Made by a program: the position numbers and the translations under genes. Below the pieces are notes generated by a model. That model was not told where the DNA came from. It saw nothing but the letters and a program-made list of their open reading frames with translations, and made no database searches. Shown here piece after piece: positions 25,182-34,573 of a DNA stretch of 41,984 bases. The DNA comes from CAZIGK01 sp964538615 (GTDB lineage Bacteria; Pseudomonadota; Alphaproteobacteria; Rickettsiales; RI-342). Location of the stretch: assembly GCA_964538615.1 (NCBI GenBank), contig CAZIGK010000015.1, forward strand, positions 1 through 41,984, in the 5' to 3' direction. Within the stretch, counting starts at the first letter, position 1. Each line of letters begins with the position of its first letter.

Positions 25182-26222
25182 CTAGGGAAAGAGTGGAGCC
25201 TGTAGCAGGGCGGTGGTTTCCGGCAGGTGGAACATGAGGTTGGCGTTTTGAATGGCCTGACCCGCCGCGCCTTTGACCAGATTATCAATGACGCTGACCA
25301 GAATGGCCTTGCCCTGTATGCGGTCTTCCCCCACGGCGATATGGCAAAAATTGCTGCCCCGGACATCGCGGGTTTTGGGCCATTCTGCTTCCGGTAGAAT
25401 ATGCACAAAAGCGTCGTGAAGATACTGCTGCGTCAATGCCTGTCGTAGGTCGGTGGGGGTGACGTTGGGAGCCAGATCGACATATAATGTGCTAAAAATA
25501 CCTCGATTTATAGGGAGAAGGTGGGGGGTAAAGCGAATCTGAACAGAGGTTTGTGCGGCAGAGGAAAGTTCTTGCTCAATTTCTGGCAGGTGGCGATGGT
25601 TGCCGATCGCATAGGCGGAGAACGATTCGTTCAGTTCGCAGAAGAGATTGGCTTCTTTGGCGCTGCGCCCGGCGCCGGTAACGCCGGATTTACTGTCAGC
25701 GATGATGCTGTGCGGCTGAATGAGCTGTTGTTTGAGCAGCGGTAGCAGCGGCAGGAGAATAGAGGTGGGGTAACAGCCGGGATTAGCGACCAGCCTCGCA
25801 CCCGCAATGGCATCGCGGTTATGTTCGGTCAGGCCATAAACCGCAGCAGGTTGCAGAGCGGGAGCCTGATGCGCCTGACCATACCATTGGGCGTAAGTTT
25901 CCAGATTACGCAGCCGGAAATCCGCAGAGAGATCTACGATGCGGATGGACGGCGGCAGAGCGGCAATGGCCGCTTGTGAGGTGCCGTGAGGTAGGGCGCA
26001 AAAGACTAACTCGATGCGGCTCCAGTCAATTTCGGATGCTTCTACCAGTGGAGGTAGGGGCAGGTGGCGTAGCTGTGGGTAAATATCCGCATAGCTGTGT
26101 CCGGCTTTGCTGTGGGCGGCTAGCGCGGTGAGTTGCATGTGTGGGTGCTGGTGGAGGAGGCGTACCAGTTCGGCTCCGGTGTAGCCGCTGGCACCTAATA
26201 TGGCGGTGCGGATGATGGACAT
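25182..26222 (-). CDS. argC: N-acetyl-gamma-glutamyl-phosphate reductase
   Basis: ArgC reduces N-acetylglutamyl phosphate to the semialdehyde with NADPH in arginine synthesis. From the ATG at 26222 the 346-residue product has LGASGYTGAELVRLL at the NADP site, FCALPHGTS, DLSADFR, and the catalytic cysteine C150 in VANPGCYPTS. A catalytic-histidine region (AIGNHRHLPEIEQEL) and GSNFCHIAVGED follow. Length and motif order fit the long ArgC form. No other arg gene is nearby. Upstream, a 295-nt gap separates it from serA and holds the dispersed repeat copy B. Confidence 0.95.
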   Translation of the reverse strand: MSIIRTAILGASGYTGAELVRLLHQHPHMQLTALAAHSKAGHSYADIYPQLRHLPLPPLVEASEIDWSRIELVFCALPHGTSQAAIAALPPSIRIVDLSADFRLRNLETYAQWYGQAHQAPALQPAAVYGLTEHNRDAIAGARLVANPGCYPTSILLPLLPLLKQQLIQPHSIIADSKSGVTGAGRSAKEANLFCELNESFSAYAIGNHRHLPEIEQELSSAAQTSVQIRFTPHLLPINRGIFSTLYVDLAPNVTPTDLRQALTQQYLHDAFVHILPEAEWPKTRDVRGSNFCHIAVGEDRIQGKAILVSVIDNLVKGAAGQAIQNANLMFHLPETTALLQAPLFP

Positions 26223-26426
26223 GTGTTGGCGACTTTCCAAGGGTGCGGATAAAGGTCGCTTATGCTACGCGCAAACAGGCGAACGGGCAAGAGGGATAGG
26301 GCGACCGCACCCCGTGAGAGCGAGGGAGGACGGGGCAAGACGTGAGGACAGCAGTGCGAGCCTTTGGCGAGTGAAACGAGAGGGGCGAAGCCACACCAAC
26401 GGTTGTGTCAGGTGAGGGCTAGCAAG

Positions 26427-26510
26427 CCCGAACCAGCCCTGAGCCGCCCTCATTTGCGAGACAGGAGTCGAGCAAGGAGGGAATAAAACAACCGAATGGA
26501 GCCAAGGAAA
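26427..26510. repeat. dispersed intergenic repeat, copy B core
   Basis: These 84 bases match 151-234 at 81 positions. The repeat ends 7 nt from the serA TAG stop, just as copy A ends beside the hemW TAG stop, in the same orientation relative to the gene. Upstream (about 26335-26425) weaker similarity to copy A continues (GTGAGGACAGCAG, GAGAGGGGC, GGCTAGCAAGCC). The whole gap 26223-26517 holds nothing else I can name. Confidence 0.85.
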
Positions 26511-26517
26511 AATCTAC

Positions 26518-28092
26518 CTAAAAATGCAGATTTTTAACGGCTTTCACCTGCGGCAGGGCGGCAATTTTGCCCAGCAAATCATCGGAGACGGGGGCATCCA
26601 GCTCGACCAGAGCCAAGGCTTCGCCGCCTTCGTGGTTTCGTCCCAGATGGAAGTTGGCGATGTTGACGCCCGCTTCGCCCAACAGCATACCCAGTTGACC
26701 GATAAAACCGGGTTTATCCTCGTTATTGACGTAGAGCATATGTTCACTGAGGGAGGCTTCCAGTTTGATATCATGCACATTGACAAGACGCACTTTGCCA
26801 TTGAACAGAGTGCCTTCAATGACGCGGGTGCGGCGTTCACTTTCCACCACCAGACGCACCAGCGTGCGGTAGTCCGGGTTGTTGTCGCGCTTGAGTTCAG
26901 ACAGGGCGATGCCACGTTCTTTGGCGATGAGCGGCGCGTTGATCATGTTCACGCTTTCCACCTGTGGTGCCAGCAGGCCACGCAGCAGTGCGGACACCAG
27001 CGGACGGGTGTTGAGGGTGGAGGCGGTGCCTTCAAACTCGATGCGCACGGATTTCAGACCCGTTTCTGAGATTTGGCCAGCAAAGCTGCCCAGTGTATCT
27101 GCCAATTGGATGTAGGGGGCGAGGCGCTTGGCATCTTCTGCGGAGACGGACGGCATGTTCAGTGCGTTGGTCACGGAGCCTTTGGTCAGGTACTCTGCCA
27201 TTTGTTCCGCTACTTGCAGCGCCACTTTTTCCTGAGCTTCCAGTGTGGATGCGCCCAAATGCGGAGTGCAGATGACATTTTCCATGCCGAACAGAGGATG
27301 GCTGTGGGCGGGTTCTTCTGCAAATACATCCAGCGCGGCACCGGCGACATGCCCGGATTCCAGCGCGTCTTTCAGGGCGGCTTCATCGATCAGGCCACCA
27401 CGGGCGCAGTTGATGATGCGCACGCCTTTTTTGCATTTCGCCAAGGCTTCCCGGCTAATGATGTTGCGGGTGCTGTCGTTCAGCGGGGTGTGCAGTGTAA
27501 TAAAATCGGCACGTTGGAACAGGGTATCCAGCTCCACTTTTTCGATGTTCATTTCTGCGGCGCGGGCTTCGGTGAGGAAGGGGTCATAGGCGACCACATG
27601 CATTTTTAACCCTTGAGCGCGATCTGCCACAATGGAACCAATATTGCCGCAGCCGACCAGACCCAGTGTTTTGCCGCAGAGTTCTACCCCCATGAAGCGG
27701 TTTTTCTCCCACTTGCCGGCATGGGTGGAGGCATTGGCCTGTGGAATATCCCGCGCCAGTGCCATCATCATGGAGAGGGCGTGTTCTGCGGTGGTGATGG
27801 AGTTGCCAAACGGGGTGTTCATGACCACCACACCGCGTGCGGTGGCGGCTGGAATATCCACATTATCTACCCCGATACCGGCACGTCCGACCACTTTCAG
27901 GTGGGTGGCGGCAGATAGAATGTCTGCCGTCACTTTGGTGGCAGAGCGAATGGCCAGCCCGTCATAGTCCCCGATAATGGCTTTCAGTTCATCCGGGCTG
28001 AGACCCGTTTTCACGTCAACATCCACGCCTTTGTGTTTGAAAATATCCACGGCAGCGGGGCTGAGTTTGTCGGAAATGAGAACTTTTGGCAT
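26518..28092 (-). CDS. serA: D-3-phosphoglycerate dehydrogenase
   Basis: SerA oxidises 3-phosphoglycerate to 3-phosphohydroxypyruvate, the first step of serine synthesis. The 524-residue product is the long form: substrate and NAD domains (GRAGIGVDNVD, GLVGCGNIGSIVADRA, the active-site Arg in NCARGGLIDE, the His in TPHLGAST), an intervening ASB domain and a C-terminal ACT domain (MLYVNNEDKPGFIGQLG) that commonly gives serine feedback control. serC lies 50 nt upstream on the same strand, so the first two steps of the pathway are made together. The dispersed repeat copy B follows the stop. Confidence 0.97.
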   Translation of the reverse strand: MPKVLISDKLSPAAVDIFKHKGVDVDVKTGLSPDELKAIIGDYDGLAIRSATKVTADILSAATHLKVVGRAGIGVDNVDIPAATARGVVVMNTPFGNSITTAEHALSMMMALARDIPQANASTHAGKWEKNRFMGVELCGKTLGLVGCGNIGSIVADRAQGLKMHVVAYDPFLTEARAAEMNIEKVELDTLFQRADFITLHTPLNDSTRNIISREALAKCKKGVRIINCARGGLIDEAALKDALESGHVAGAALDVFAEEPAHSHPLFGMENVICTPHLGASTLEAQEKVALQVAEQMAEYLTKGSVTNALNMPSVSAEDAKRLAPYIQLADTLGSFAGQISETGLKSVRIEFEGTASTLNTRPLVSALLRGLLAPQVESVNMINAPLIAKERGIALSELKRDNNPDYRTLVRLVVESERRTRVIEGTLFNGKVRLVNVHDIKLEASLSEHMLYVNNEDKPGFIGQLGMLLGEAGVNIANFHLGRNHEGGEALALVELDAPVSDDLLGKIAALPQVKAVKNLHF

Positions 28093-28142
28093 GAGAGATA
28101 CCCTTTGCAGAAAACCAAACAGAAAAATGGGATAAGAATAGG

Positions 28143-29312
28143 TTATGCGGCTTGTTTCAGGCTGCGTAATGCTTCCCCGTAGGCCCAGTCAATCCATGGC
28201 AGGAGAGCCTGAATATCGGCCACGTCCACCGTGGAACCGCCCCAGATACGCAAGCCAACCGGTGCTGTGCGGTAGGCGCCAATATCATAGGCAACGCCTT
28301 GCTTTTCCAGAAGGGAGGTGATGGTTTTGGCGAAGGCCTGTTGTGCGTCATCTGCCAGAGAGGTGACTTCCGGTGCGGTGAAGGTCAGGCAGATGGAGGT
28401 GGTGGAACGGGTGGCTGGATCGGTGGCCAGAAAATCCACCCATGGGGTGTTGGCAACCCATGCGGCCACAGCAGCAAAATTGGCCTGTGCGCGTTGCTGC
28501 ATGGCAGATAAGCCGCCTTGTTGCTGCATCCATTGCAGGCTGACCAGTGCATCTTCCACGCAGAGCATGGAAGGGGTGTTGATGGTGGCGCCCTCAAAAA
28601 TTTCTTTGGCGAACTGGCCTTTTTTGGTCAGTTGGAACAGTTTGGGCAGCGGCCATGCCGGTTGGTAGCGGTTTAAGCGTTCAATGGCGCGTGGGCTGAG
28701 AATGAGAATGCCATGCGCGGCTTCTCCCCCCATGGCTTTTTGCCAGGAATAGGTAATGACATCCAGCTTATGCCATGGCAGATCCATAGCGAAAACCGCA
28801 GACGTTGCATCACAGAAGACCAGCCCTTGCCGATCATCTGCTATCCAGTCTGCATTGGGAACACGTACGCCGGAGGTGGTGCCGTTCCACGCGAAGACGA
28901 TATCGCGGGTTTGGCTATCCACCTGCGTCAGATCCGGCAAAGCCCCGTAGGGTGCGGTATAGTAGCGGGCATCCGTCAGTTTAAGCTGGTCTTTGATGTC
29001 TTTCATCCAGTCGGTGCTGAAGGCTTCCCACGCCAGTACATCCACGCCACGCTCGCCCAACAGGTTCCATAGAGCCATTTCAAAAGCGCCCGTATCTGAA
29101 CCTGCGACAATGCCCAGTTCATAGCCGGCAGGCAGGTTGAGCAATTGTTTGCTGAGCTGGATGCATTGTTCCAGCTTGGATTTGCCGATTTTTGCACGGT
29201 GGGAACGCCCCAGTGGAGCATCGGAGAGCATCTCCAGAGTAAAGCCGGGTATTTTGGCGCATGGGCCGGAGGAAAAATGCGGGTTTTGAGGGCGGATGGT
29301 CGGCTGGGTCAT
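28143..29312 (-). CDS. serC: phosphoserine aminotransferase
   Basis: SerC transfers an amino group from glutamate to 3-phosphohydroxypyruvate using PLP. The 389-residue protein starts near PHFSSGPCAKIPGF and has GRSHRAKIGKSKL, GSDTGAFEMALWNLLG, CDATSAVFAMD and the PLP lysine K192 in SWQKAMGGEAAHG. This is the longer form found in Alphaproteobacteria and some archaea rather than the E. coli type, which helps place the organism. It is followed by serA. Confidence 0.95.
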   Translation of the reverse strand: MTQPTIRPQNPHFSSGPCAKIPGFTLEMLSDAPLGRSHRAKIGKSKLEQCIQLSKQLLNLPAGYELGIVAGSDTGAFEMALWNLLGERGVDVLAWEAFSTDWMKDIKDQLKLTDARYYTAPYGALPDLTQVDSQTRDIVFAWNGTTSGVRVPNADWIADDRQGLVFCDATSAVFAMDLPWHKLDVITYSWQKAMGGEAAHGILILSPRAIERLNRYQPAWPLPKLFQLTKKGQFAKEIFEGATINTPSMLCVEDALVSLQWMQQQGGLSAMQQRAQANFAAVAAWVANTPWVDFLATDPATRSTTSICLTFTAPEVTSLADDAQQAFAKTITSLLEKQGVAYDIGAYRTAPVGLRIWGGSTVDVADIQALLPWIDWAYGEALRSLKQAA

Positions 29313-29432
29313 GCAGGAGGCTCCTGAACTGATGGTCTATGGCGGCATATTCGCAGCTGCGAACAGGCATACACAGAAAAAGCGCACTTGACCAGTGGTG
29401 ATGCGTCTTTTGACGCTCAAAAAAACGGGTCA

Positions 29433-30896
29433 TCAGGCTGTGGGTAAGGTCACGAAATGGGTGGCTTGTCCGCGCTGGATACGCAACAGCACGAATTGCC
29501 GTTGTTCTTGACGGGCATCCCGCAGCAAACCGGCCAGTTGTTCGGCGCTGGTGATGGTTTCTTCGTTCAGGCGGGTGAGGATATCACCCTTGCGCAGACC
29601 CCGCTGCCATGCTTCGCTGCCCTGCTGTACCTGCGCGACCATCAGGCCGCCTTCAATGCCCATGGCCTGCGCCTGTGCCTCCGGCAGTGGTACCAGTTGC
29701 ATGCCCAGCAGATTAATGGCGCTGGCCTGTGCTTTCGGCAGCCGTTTGGGTTTGGGCTGTGCGAGTGCTGCAACCTGTTGTGATTCCTCGCTTTCTGTCA
29801 GGGTAATGGCAAGTTCCTGCGCTTGCCCCTGTCGCAAGACCTGCATGCTTAAAGGGCGACCCATTGGGCTTTCCGCGACCAGACGGGGGAAGCGGCGGAA
29901 CTCTCCTACCGGTTTGCCATTGAAGCGGGTAATAATATCGCCGCTTTGCATGCCGGCCAGATCTGCCGGGCTATCCGGTGTGACTTCCACCACCAGCACG
30001 CCATCTGTGGAGGTGAGGCCAAGGCTTTCTGCAATTTCTTTGCTGACTTCCTGCACTTTGACGCCCAGCCATGCCCGCTTTGCGTGGCCAAAGTTTTTCA
30101 GTTGTTTGACGACTGGGGCGGCAAGGCTTGCCGGGGTTGCAAAACCGATTCCCACATTGCCCCCGGTTGGGGTGAAAATGGCAGTGCTGATACCAATGAC
30201 CCTGCCATCCAGATCAAACATGGGGCCACCGGAATTGCCGCTGTTAATGGCGGCATCCGTTTGCAGAAAATCATCGAACGGGCCGGCGTTAATGTCACGC
30301 GCACGGGCAGAGATGATGCCGGTGGTCACGGTGCCGCCCAGACCGAACGGATTGCCAATGACCACAACCCAATCGCCGACACGGGTGGCATCGGAATCTC
30401 CGAACTCCACAAAGGGAAGCGAGGCATTGGCTTCTATTTTCAGTAAGGCGATATCGGTTTTTGGATCGGTGCCAATTAAGGTGGCGGCATGCTCAGTATT
30501 GTCGCTTAGGGTGACCAGAATCTCATCCGCCTTGCCGACCACATGGTTGTTGGTGACAATATAGCCATCTGCCGAGATAAGGAAGCCGGAGCCGAGAGAT
30601 TTCGCCTTGCGTTCGACCTGCAACTGGTCGCTGTAGGGCTGCATTTGTTGCAGTAAATCGCGAAATTGCTCAAATGGGGAGCCGGGGGGAATCATGTCCG
30701 GGGTCATCATGCCAAACGGAATGACCGAGGCGCGCTGGGTTTGTGTGGTGGAGATATTCACCACGGCGGGCATGAGTTTTTCTACCAGATCTGCCAGATT
30801 AGCCGGGGTGTAGCGTGCGGCCTGCGCACCAGAGGCAGGCAAGCAGAGCAACAGGCCGATGCTGAGGCAGGCAACCAGAAAAAGCAGGCGGGGCAT
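29433..30896 (-). CDS. degP: Do/DegP-family periplasmic serine protease
   Basis: This is a periplasmic heat-shock protease and chaperone of the HtrA family. From the ATG at 30896 (GGAG 9 nt upstream) the 487-residue product has a signal peptide (cleavage about residue 26), the trypsin-like domain with catalytic H118 (NNHVVG), D148 (KTDIAL) and S222 (GNSGGP), and two PDZ domains (about 285-370 and 395-480). The longer frame to 31061 would bury the signal peptide. DegP, DegQ and MucD are not separable by eye. It is divergent from glyQ. Confidence 0.93.
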   Translation of the reverse strand: MPRLLFLVACLSIGLLLCLPASGAQAARYTPANLADLVEKLMPAVVNISTTQTQRASVIPFGMMTPDMIPPGSPFEQFRDLLQQMQPYSDQLQVERKAKSLGSGFLISADGYIVTNNHVVGKADEILVTLSDNTEHAATLIGTDPKTDIALLKIEANASLPFVEFGDSDATRVGDWVVVIGNPFGLGGTVTTGIISARARDINAGPFDDFLQTDAAINSGNSGGPMFDLDGRVIGISTAIFTPTGGNVGIGFATPASLAAPVVKQLKNFGHAKRAWLGVKVQEVSKEIAESLGLTSTDGVLVVEVTPDSPADLAGMQSGDIITRFNGKPVGEFRRFPRLVAESPMGRPLSMQVLRQGQAQELAITLTESEESQQVAALAQPKPKRLPKAQASAINLLGMQLVPLPEAQAQAMGIEGGLMVAQVQQGSEAWQRGLRKGDILTRLNEETITSAEQLAGLLRDARQEQRQFVLLRIQRGQATHFVTLPTA

Positions 30897-30984
30897 GATG
30901 AGGCTCCAATCGTCAATGGGGTATGGGTGCCCAATATAAGGCAGGTTTAATGCGGTGCAAGGTCTGTCGTGATGGTGCGAAGGC

Positions 30985-31013
30985 TTGACCGCACACGTCA
31001 ACAGGCGTATGTA
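30985..31013 (+). promoter_or_regulatory. predicted promoter of glyQ-panD-glyS
   Basis: TTGACC (30985-30990), a 17-nt spacer and TATGTA (31008-31013) form a good pair. The predicted start near 31020 gives a leader of about 120 nt before glyQ; I see no attenuator in it. Confidence 0.5.
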
Positions 31014-31139
31014 TGCGCAAAAGCTGAACATTTGCCTTCGGATGCGCTGCGAAAAAAGCAAGGCTGGCAGGTGGTCGGTGTGGATGAGGGGCGGTGTGTC
31101 TGGTATCGCGTCTTGGTGATTTTTGGTAGGGTGTGCGCT

Positions 31140-32024
31140 ATGGCAATGACCTTTCAGGACATGATTTTAACGTTGCAGCAATTCTGGGCGAAGCAGGGTT
31201 GTGTGATTTTGCAGCCCTATGATGTGGAAGTGGGTGCCGGTACCTTTCACCCTGCAACCGTGTTGCGTACGCTTGACCCCAACCCGTGGCGTTGTGCCTA
31301 TGTGCAGCCTTCGCGACGGCCATCAGACGGGCGTTATGGCGAAAACCCCAACCGCTTGCAGCATTATTACCAGTTTCAGGTGATTTTGCAGCCCTCGCCG
31401 GAGAATATTCAGGAGCTTTATCTGGAGAGCCTGAAAGCCATAGGCGTAGACCCGCTGGCGCATGATATCCGGTTTGTGGAAGATGATTGGGAAAGCCCAA
31501 CACTGGGCGCCTGGGGGCTGGGCTGGGAAGTCTGGCTGGATGGTATGGAAGTGACCCAGTTTACCTATTTCCAGCAAGTGGGGGGCATTGAGTGTTTTCC
31601 CGTGGCGGGAGAAATTACCTACGGGCTGGAGCGGCTGGCCATGTATATTCAGGGCGTGGAAAATGTCTATGACTTGCAGTGGAATGCGCCAGCGCCGGGT
31701 TATATGGCCAATAGCTATGGCAGTATTTTTAAACAGAATGAGCAGCAATTTTCCGCGTATAATCTGGAATATGCCAACACCGATGCGTTATTTCGGCATT
31801 TTAAGGATGCTGAAGCCGAATGTGCCGCACTGGTGGCACGCAAACTGGCGCTACCGGCCTATGACCAGTGCATTAAGGCCAGCCATTGCTTCAACCTGTT
31901 GGATGCACGCGGCGTGATTGGTGTGACCGAGCGCGCCAGCTACATTGCCCGCGTGCGTGCACTGGCCAAAGCCTGCTGCGAGGCCTATGTGGATGGTCTG
32001 GCACCTGTCAGTCAGGCCGCGTGA
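31140..32024 (+). CDS. glyQ: glycine-tRNA ligase alpha subunit
   Basis: GlyQ is the catalytic subunit of the alpha2beta2 glycyl-tRNA synthetase that makes glycyl-adenylate. The 294-residue product shows the family's LTLQQFWAKQGCVILQPYD, EVGAGTFHPATVLR, YVQPSRRPSDGRYGENPNRL and WEVWLDGMEVTQFTYFQQ blocks. The ATG at 31140 is the first giving the usual N-terminus, with a second at 31146; the longer frame back to 30969 covers the promoter. panD lies between it and glyS. Confidence 0.96.
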   Translation: MAMTFQDMILTLQQFWAKQGCVILQPYDVEVGAGTFHPATVLRTLDPNPWRCAYVQPSRRPSDGRYGENPNRLQHYYQFQVILQPSPENIQELYLESLKAIGVDPLAHDIRFVEDDWESPTLGAWGLGWEVWLDGMEVTQFTYFQQVGGIECFPVAGEITYGLERLAMYIQGVENVYDLQWNAPAPGYMANSYGSIFKQNEQQFSAYNLEYANTDALFRHFKDAEAECAALVARKLALPAYDQCIKASHCFNLLDARGVIGVTERASYIARVRALAKACCEAYVDGLAPVSQAA

Positions 32025-32094
32025 AGAGGCCGTCATGCGTGGGTTGTGTCACGCACGCGCAGGATGATTTTTTGCAAAAAATTAAGGAATAACC

Positions 32095-32460
32095 ATGATG
32101 CAGTTGACCATGATGAAAGCCAAGCTACACCGCGCCACGGTGACACAGGCAGATTTGCATTACGAAGGCTCGATTACCATTGATCAGGACTTGCTGGAGG
32201 CGGCGGGTATTTTGCCCTATGAGCAGGTGGATGTGCTGAATATCAACAATGGGCATCGCTTCACCACCTATGCCATTATTGGGGAACGCGGCAGCAAAGT
32301 GATTGGCATTAATGGGGCGGCGGCACGTTTGGCACAGCCGGGAGATCTGGTGATTATTTGTGCCTATGCCCAGATGGGGGCAGAAGAGGCCAAAACATTC
32401 CGGCCACAGGTGGTGTTGCTGGGTGAAGGCAATGGCGTGAAGCAAGCGTATAAAGGATAG
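32095..32460 (+). CDS. panD: aspartate 1-decarboxylase
   Basis: PanD decarboxylates aspartate to beta-alanine for pantothenate and CoA synthesis. It is made as a proenzyme that cleaves itself at Gly-Ser to form a pyruvoyl group. The 121-residue product shows the cleavage site G25-S26 in YEGSITID, the KAKLHRATVTQA N-terminus, NGHRFTTYAI and GINGAAARLAQPGD. Its length is typical. AAGGAATAACC precedes the ATG. No other pan gene is near; it is set between glyQ and glyS with gaps of 70 and 8 nt, an unusual place. Confidence 0.96.
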   Translation: MMQLTMMKAKLHRATVTQADLHYEGSITIDQDLLEAAGILPYEQVDVLNINNGHRFTTYAIIGERGSKVIGINGAAARLAQPGDLVIICAYAQMGAEEAKTFRPQVVLLGEGNGVKQAYKG

Positions 32461-32468
32461 AGAAGACC

Positions 32469-34550
32469 ATGGAACTGCTGCTGGAATGTTTTTCGGAAGA
32501 AATCCCTGCGCGGATGCAGGTGGCCGCTATGGAGCAATTGTTGCATAAGGCAAAAGCGGCGCTGGAAGCGGCACATTTAAGCTATCAGCACATGGAAACC
32601 CATGTGACGCCGCGTCGTTTGGTGTTGATGGTGCAGGGGTTGCCCGCCACGCAACCAGACCGGGATGTGGAAAAAAAAGGGCCACGGGCTTCTGCGCCGG
32701 AAGCGGCACTGGAAGGGTTTTTGCGCAGTAACGGCATTACCAAAGACCAGTTGGAGCTGCGTGGCGAAGGCAAGGATGCCACCTATTACTACAGCGCGAA
32801 AGAAGTGGGGCAACCGACCGCCGACGTGTTGAAGCCGCTGTTGGAAGAGATGATCCACGGGTTTCATTGGCCAAAATCCATGCGGTGGGGCAGTGAGGCG
32901 CAGTTTCGTTGGGTGCGGCCTTTGAAGAACCTGCTGTGCGTGCTGGATGGTGTGGTGGTGCCACTGCAGGTGGCACATGTGACCGCCAATAACCAGACAT
33001 GGGGGCACCGTTTTCTGGCACCGCAGGTCATCACGGTGAGCAGCATAGCGCAGTATAAGGCGGCGCTGGCAGAAGCCAGCGTGGTGTTGAACCGTGAAGA
33101 GCGCAAAGCGCAGATTGTACAACAGGCCAGCGCGGTAGCGGAAGCGGCGGGTTTGCGCTTACGGGAAGATGCCGGGCTGCTGGAAGAAGTGACCGGGCTG
33201 GTGGAATATCCTGTCGCCATATTGGGGCGGTTTGAAGAGCGTTACATGGCGCTGCCGCCGGAGGTGATTATCACGGTAATGCGCAGCCACCAGAAATATT
33301 TTGCGGTGGAAGATGCGAGCGGAGCCTTGGCCAATGGGTTTGTGACCATCAGCAATATGCAGACGGCGGATGCGGGTGCAGCGATTCGGGCAGGGAATGA
33401 GCGCGTGTTGCGCGCACGGCTGGCTGATGGGGAGTTTTATTGGGAGGGTGATCGCAACACCCCGCTGGAAAGCCGCCTGCCAAAGCTTGAGGATGTGGTG
33501 TTTCATGCCAAAGTGGGCCGCATGAGCGAAAAGGTGGGGCGCATTGCTGGCATTGCGAAAGCCTTGGCGAACGCTCTGGGTTTGGATGCTTCCCAGACGC
33601 AGCGTGCGGCGCAATTATGTAAGGCGGATTTGGTCTCCGGTATGGTTGGGGAGTTTCCGGAGCTGCAAGGGGTGATGGGCAGCTATTACGCGAAGCATCA
33701 AAAGGAAGATGCCGAAGTGGTGCGAGCCATTGCCGAGCATTACCAACCGCAAGGGCCGAATGATGCCTGCCCCACCGCGCCCGTGAGTGTGGTGGTGGCC
33801 TTGGCGGATAAGCTGGATTCGCTGGTGAGCCTGTTTGCGGCGGGGGAAAAACCCACGGGTTCAAAAGACCCGTTCGCTTTGCGCCGTGCAGCGCTGAGTA
33901 TTTTGCGTTTGATGCAGGAGAACCGGTTAGGGCTGTCTATACGGCAGGTGGTGGGATATGCTGCCGGATCTATGCAGGCAGAGCCTGCGGTGGTGGCCGA
34001 GGTGGAGGCGTTTATCCTTGACCGCCTGAAAGTGAGCCTGCGTGACCAAGGTTTCCGGCATGACCATGTGGCGGCGGTGCTGCGTGAAGCGGCAAAGATT
34101 CCCCTGCATCAGACGGTGGCGACGTTGGATGCGCTGCGTGATATGATGGCAGGCAGTGACGGAGAAAACCTGCTGGCGGCCTATAAACGGGCACGGAATA
34201 TTGTGGCAGCAGAAGAGAAGAAAGATAAAACGACCTTTGCCGCCAGAGTGCAGGCAGATAAACTACAGGAGGCCAGCGAAAAAGCCCTTTATGCCGCTGT
34301 GCAAGACGTGCAGGCAGCCTTGCAGCCTGCGCTGGAAGCGGCGGATTATCGGGGGGCGATGCAGCAACTGGCGAGTCTGCGCGCCCCGTTGGATGCGTTT
34401 TTTGAGGCGGTGCTGGTGAATGAAGCGGGTTACCGCGAAAACCGTCTGAGCTTGTTGGTTACCCTGATAGACGTGATGGATTCTGTGGCCGATTTCAGCC
34501 AGATGGAAGGGGGAGCCGTTGCGGCATCCGAGAAGCGTCACGCGGCGTAG
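32469..34550 (+). CDS. glyS: glycine-tRNA ligase beta subunit
   Basis: GlyS binds tRNA-Gly and is required with GlyQ for charging. The 693-residue protein begins ELLLECFSEEIPARMQ and has TPRRLVLMVQGLP, SMRWG with RWVRPLKNLLCVLDG, PEVIITVMRSHQKYF, the HD-like region (FHAKVGRMSEKVGRIAGIA) and the C-terminal anticodon domain ending NRLSLLVTLIDVMDSVADFSQM. Length and order fit the family. It starts 8 nt after panD. Confidence 0.96.
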   Translation: MELLLECFSEEIPARMQVAAMEQLLHKAKAALEAAHLSYQHMETHVTPRRLVLMVQGLPATQPDRDVEKKGPRASAPEAALEGFLRSNGITKDQLELRGEGKDATYYYSAKEVGQPTADVLKPLLEEMIHGFHWPKSMRWGSEAQFRWVRPLKNLLCVLDGVVVPLQVAHVTANNQTWGHRFLAPQVITVSSIAQYKAALAEASVVLNREERKAQIVQQASAVAEAAGLRLREDAGLLEEVTGLVEYPVAILGRFEERYMALPPEVIITVMRSHQKYFAVEDASGALANGFVTISNMQTADAGAAIRAGNERVLRARLADGEFYWEGDRNTPLESRLPKLEDVVFHAKVGRMSEKVGRIAGIAKALANALGLDASQTQRAAQLCKADLVSGMVGEFPELQGVMGSYYAKHQKEDAEVVRAIAEHYQPQGPNDACPTAPVSVVVALADKLDSLVSLFAAGEKPTGSKDPFALRRAALSILRLMQENRLGLSIRQVVGYAAGSMQAEPAVVAEVEAFILDRLKVSLRDQGFRHDHVAAVLREAAKIPLHQTVATLDALRDMMAGSDGENLLAAYKRARNIVAAEEKKDKTTFAARVQADKLQEASEKALYAAVQDVQAALQPALEAADYRGAMQQLASLRAPLDAFFEAVLVNEAGYRENRLSLLVTLIDVMDSVADFSQMEGGAVAASEKRHAA

Positions 34551-34573
34551 CATCTTGATAGCGGAGTGAGTGT

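Noticed and set aside
29551..30564. 337-codon plus-strand frame opposite degP
   Set aside because: Antisense shadow of a clear HtrA protease; Ser/Arg/Pro-rich without domain features.
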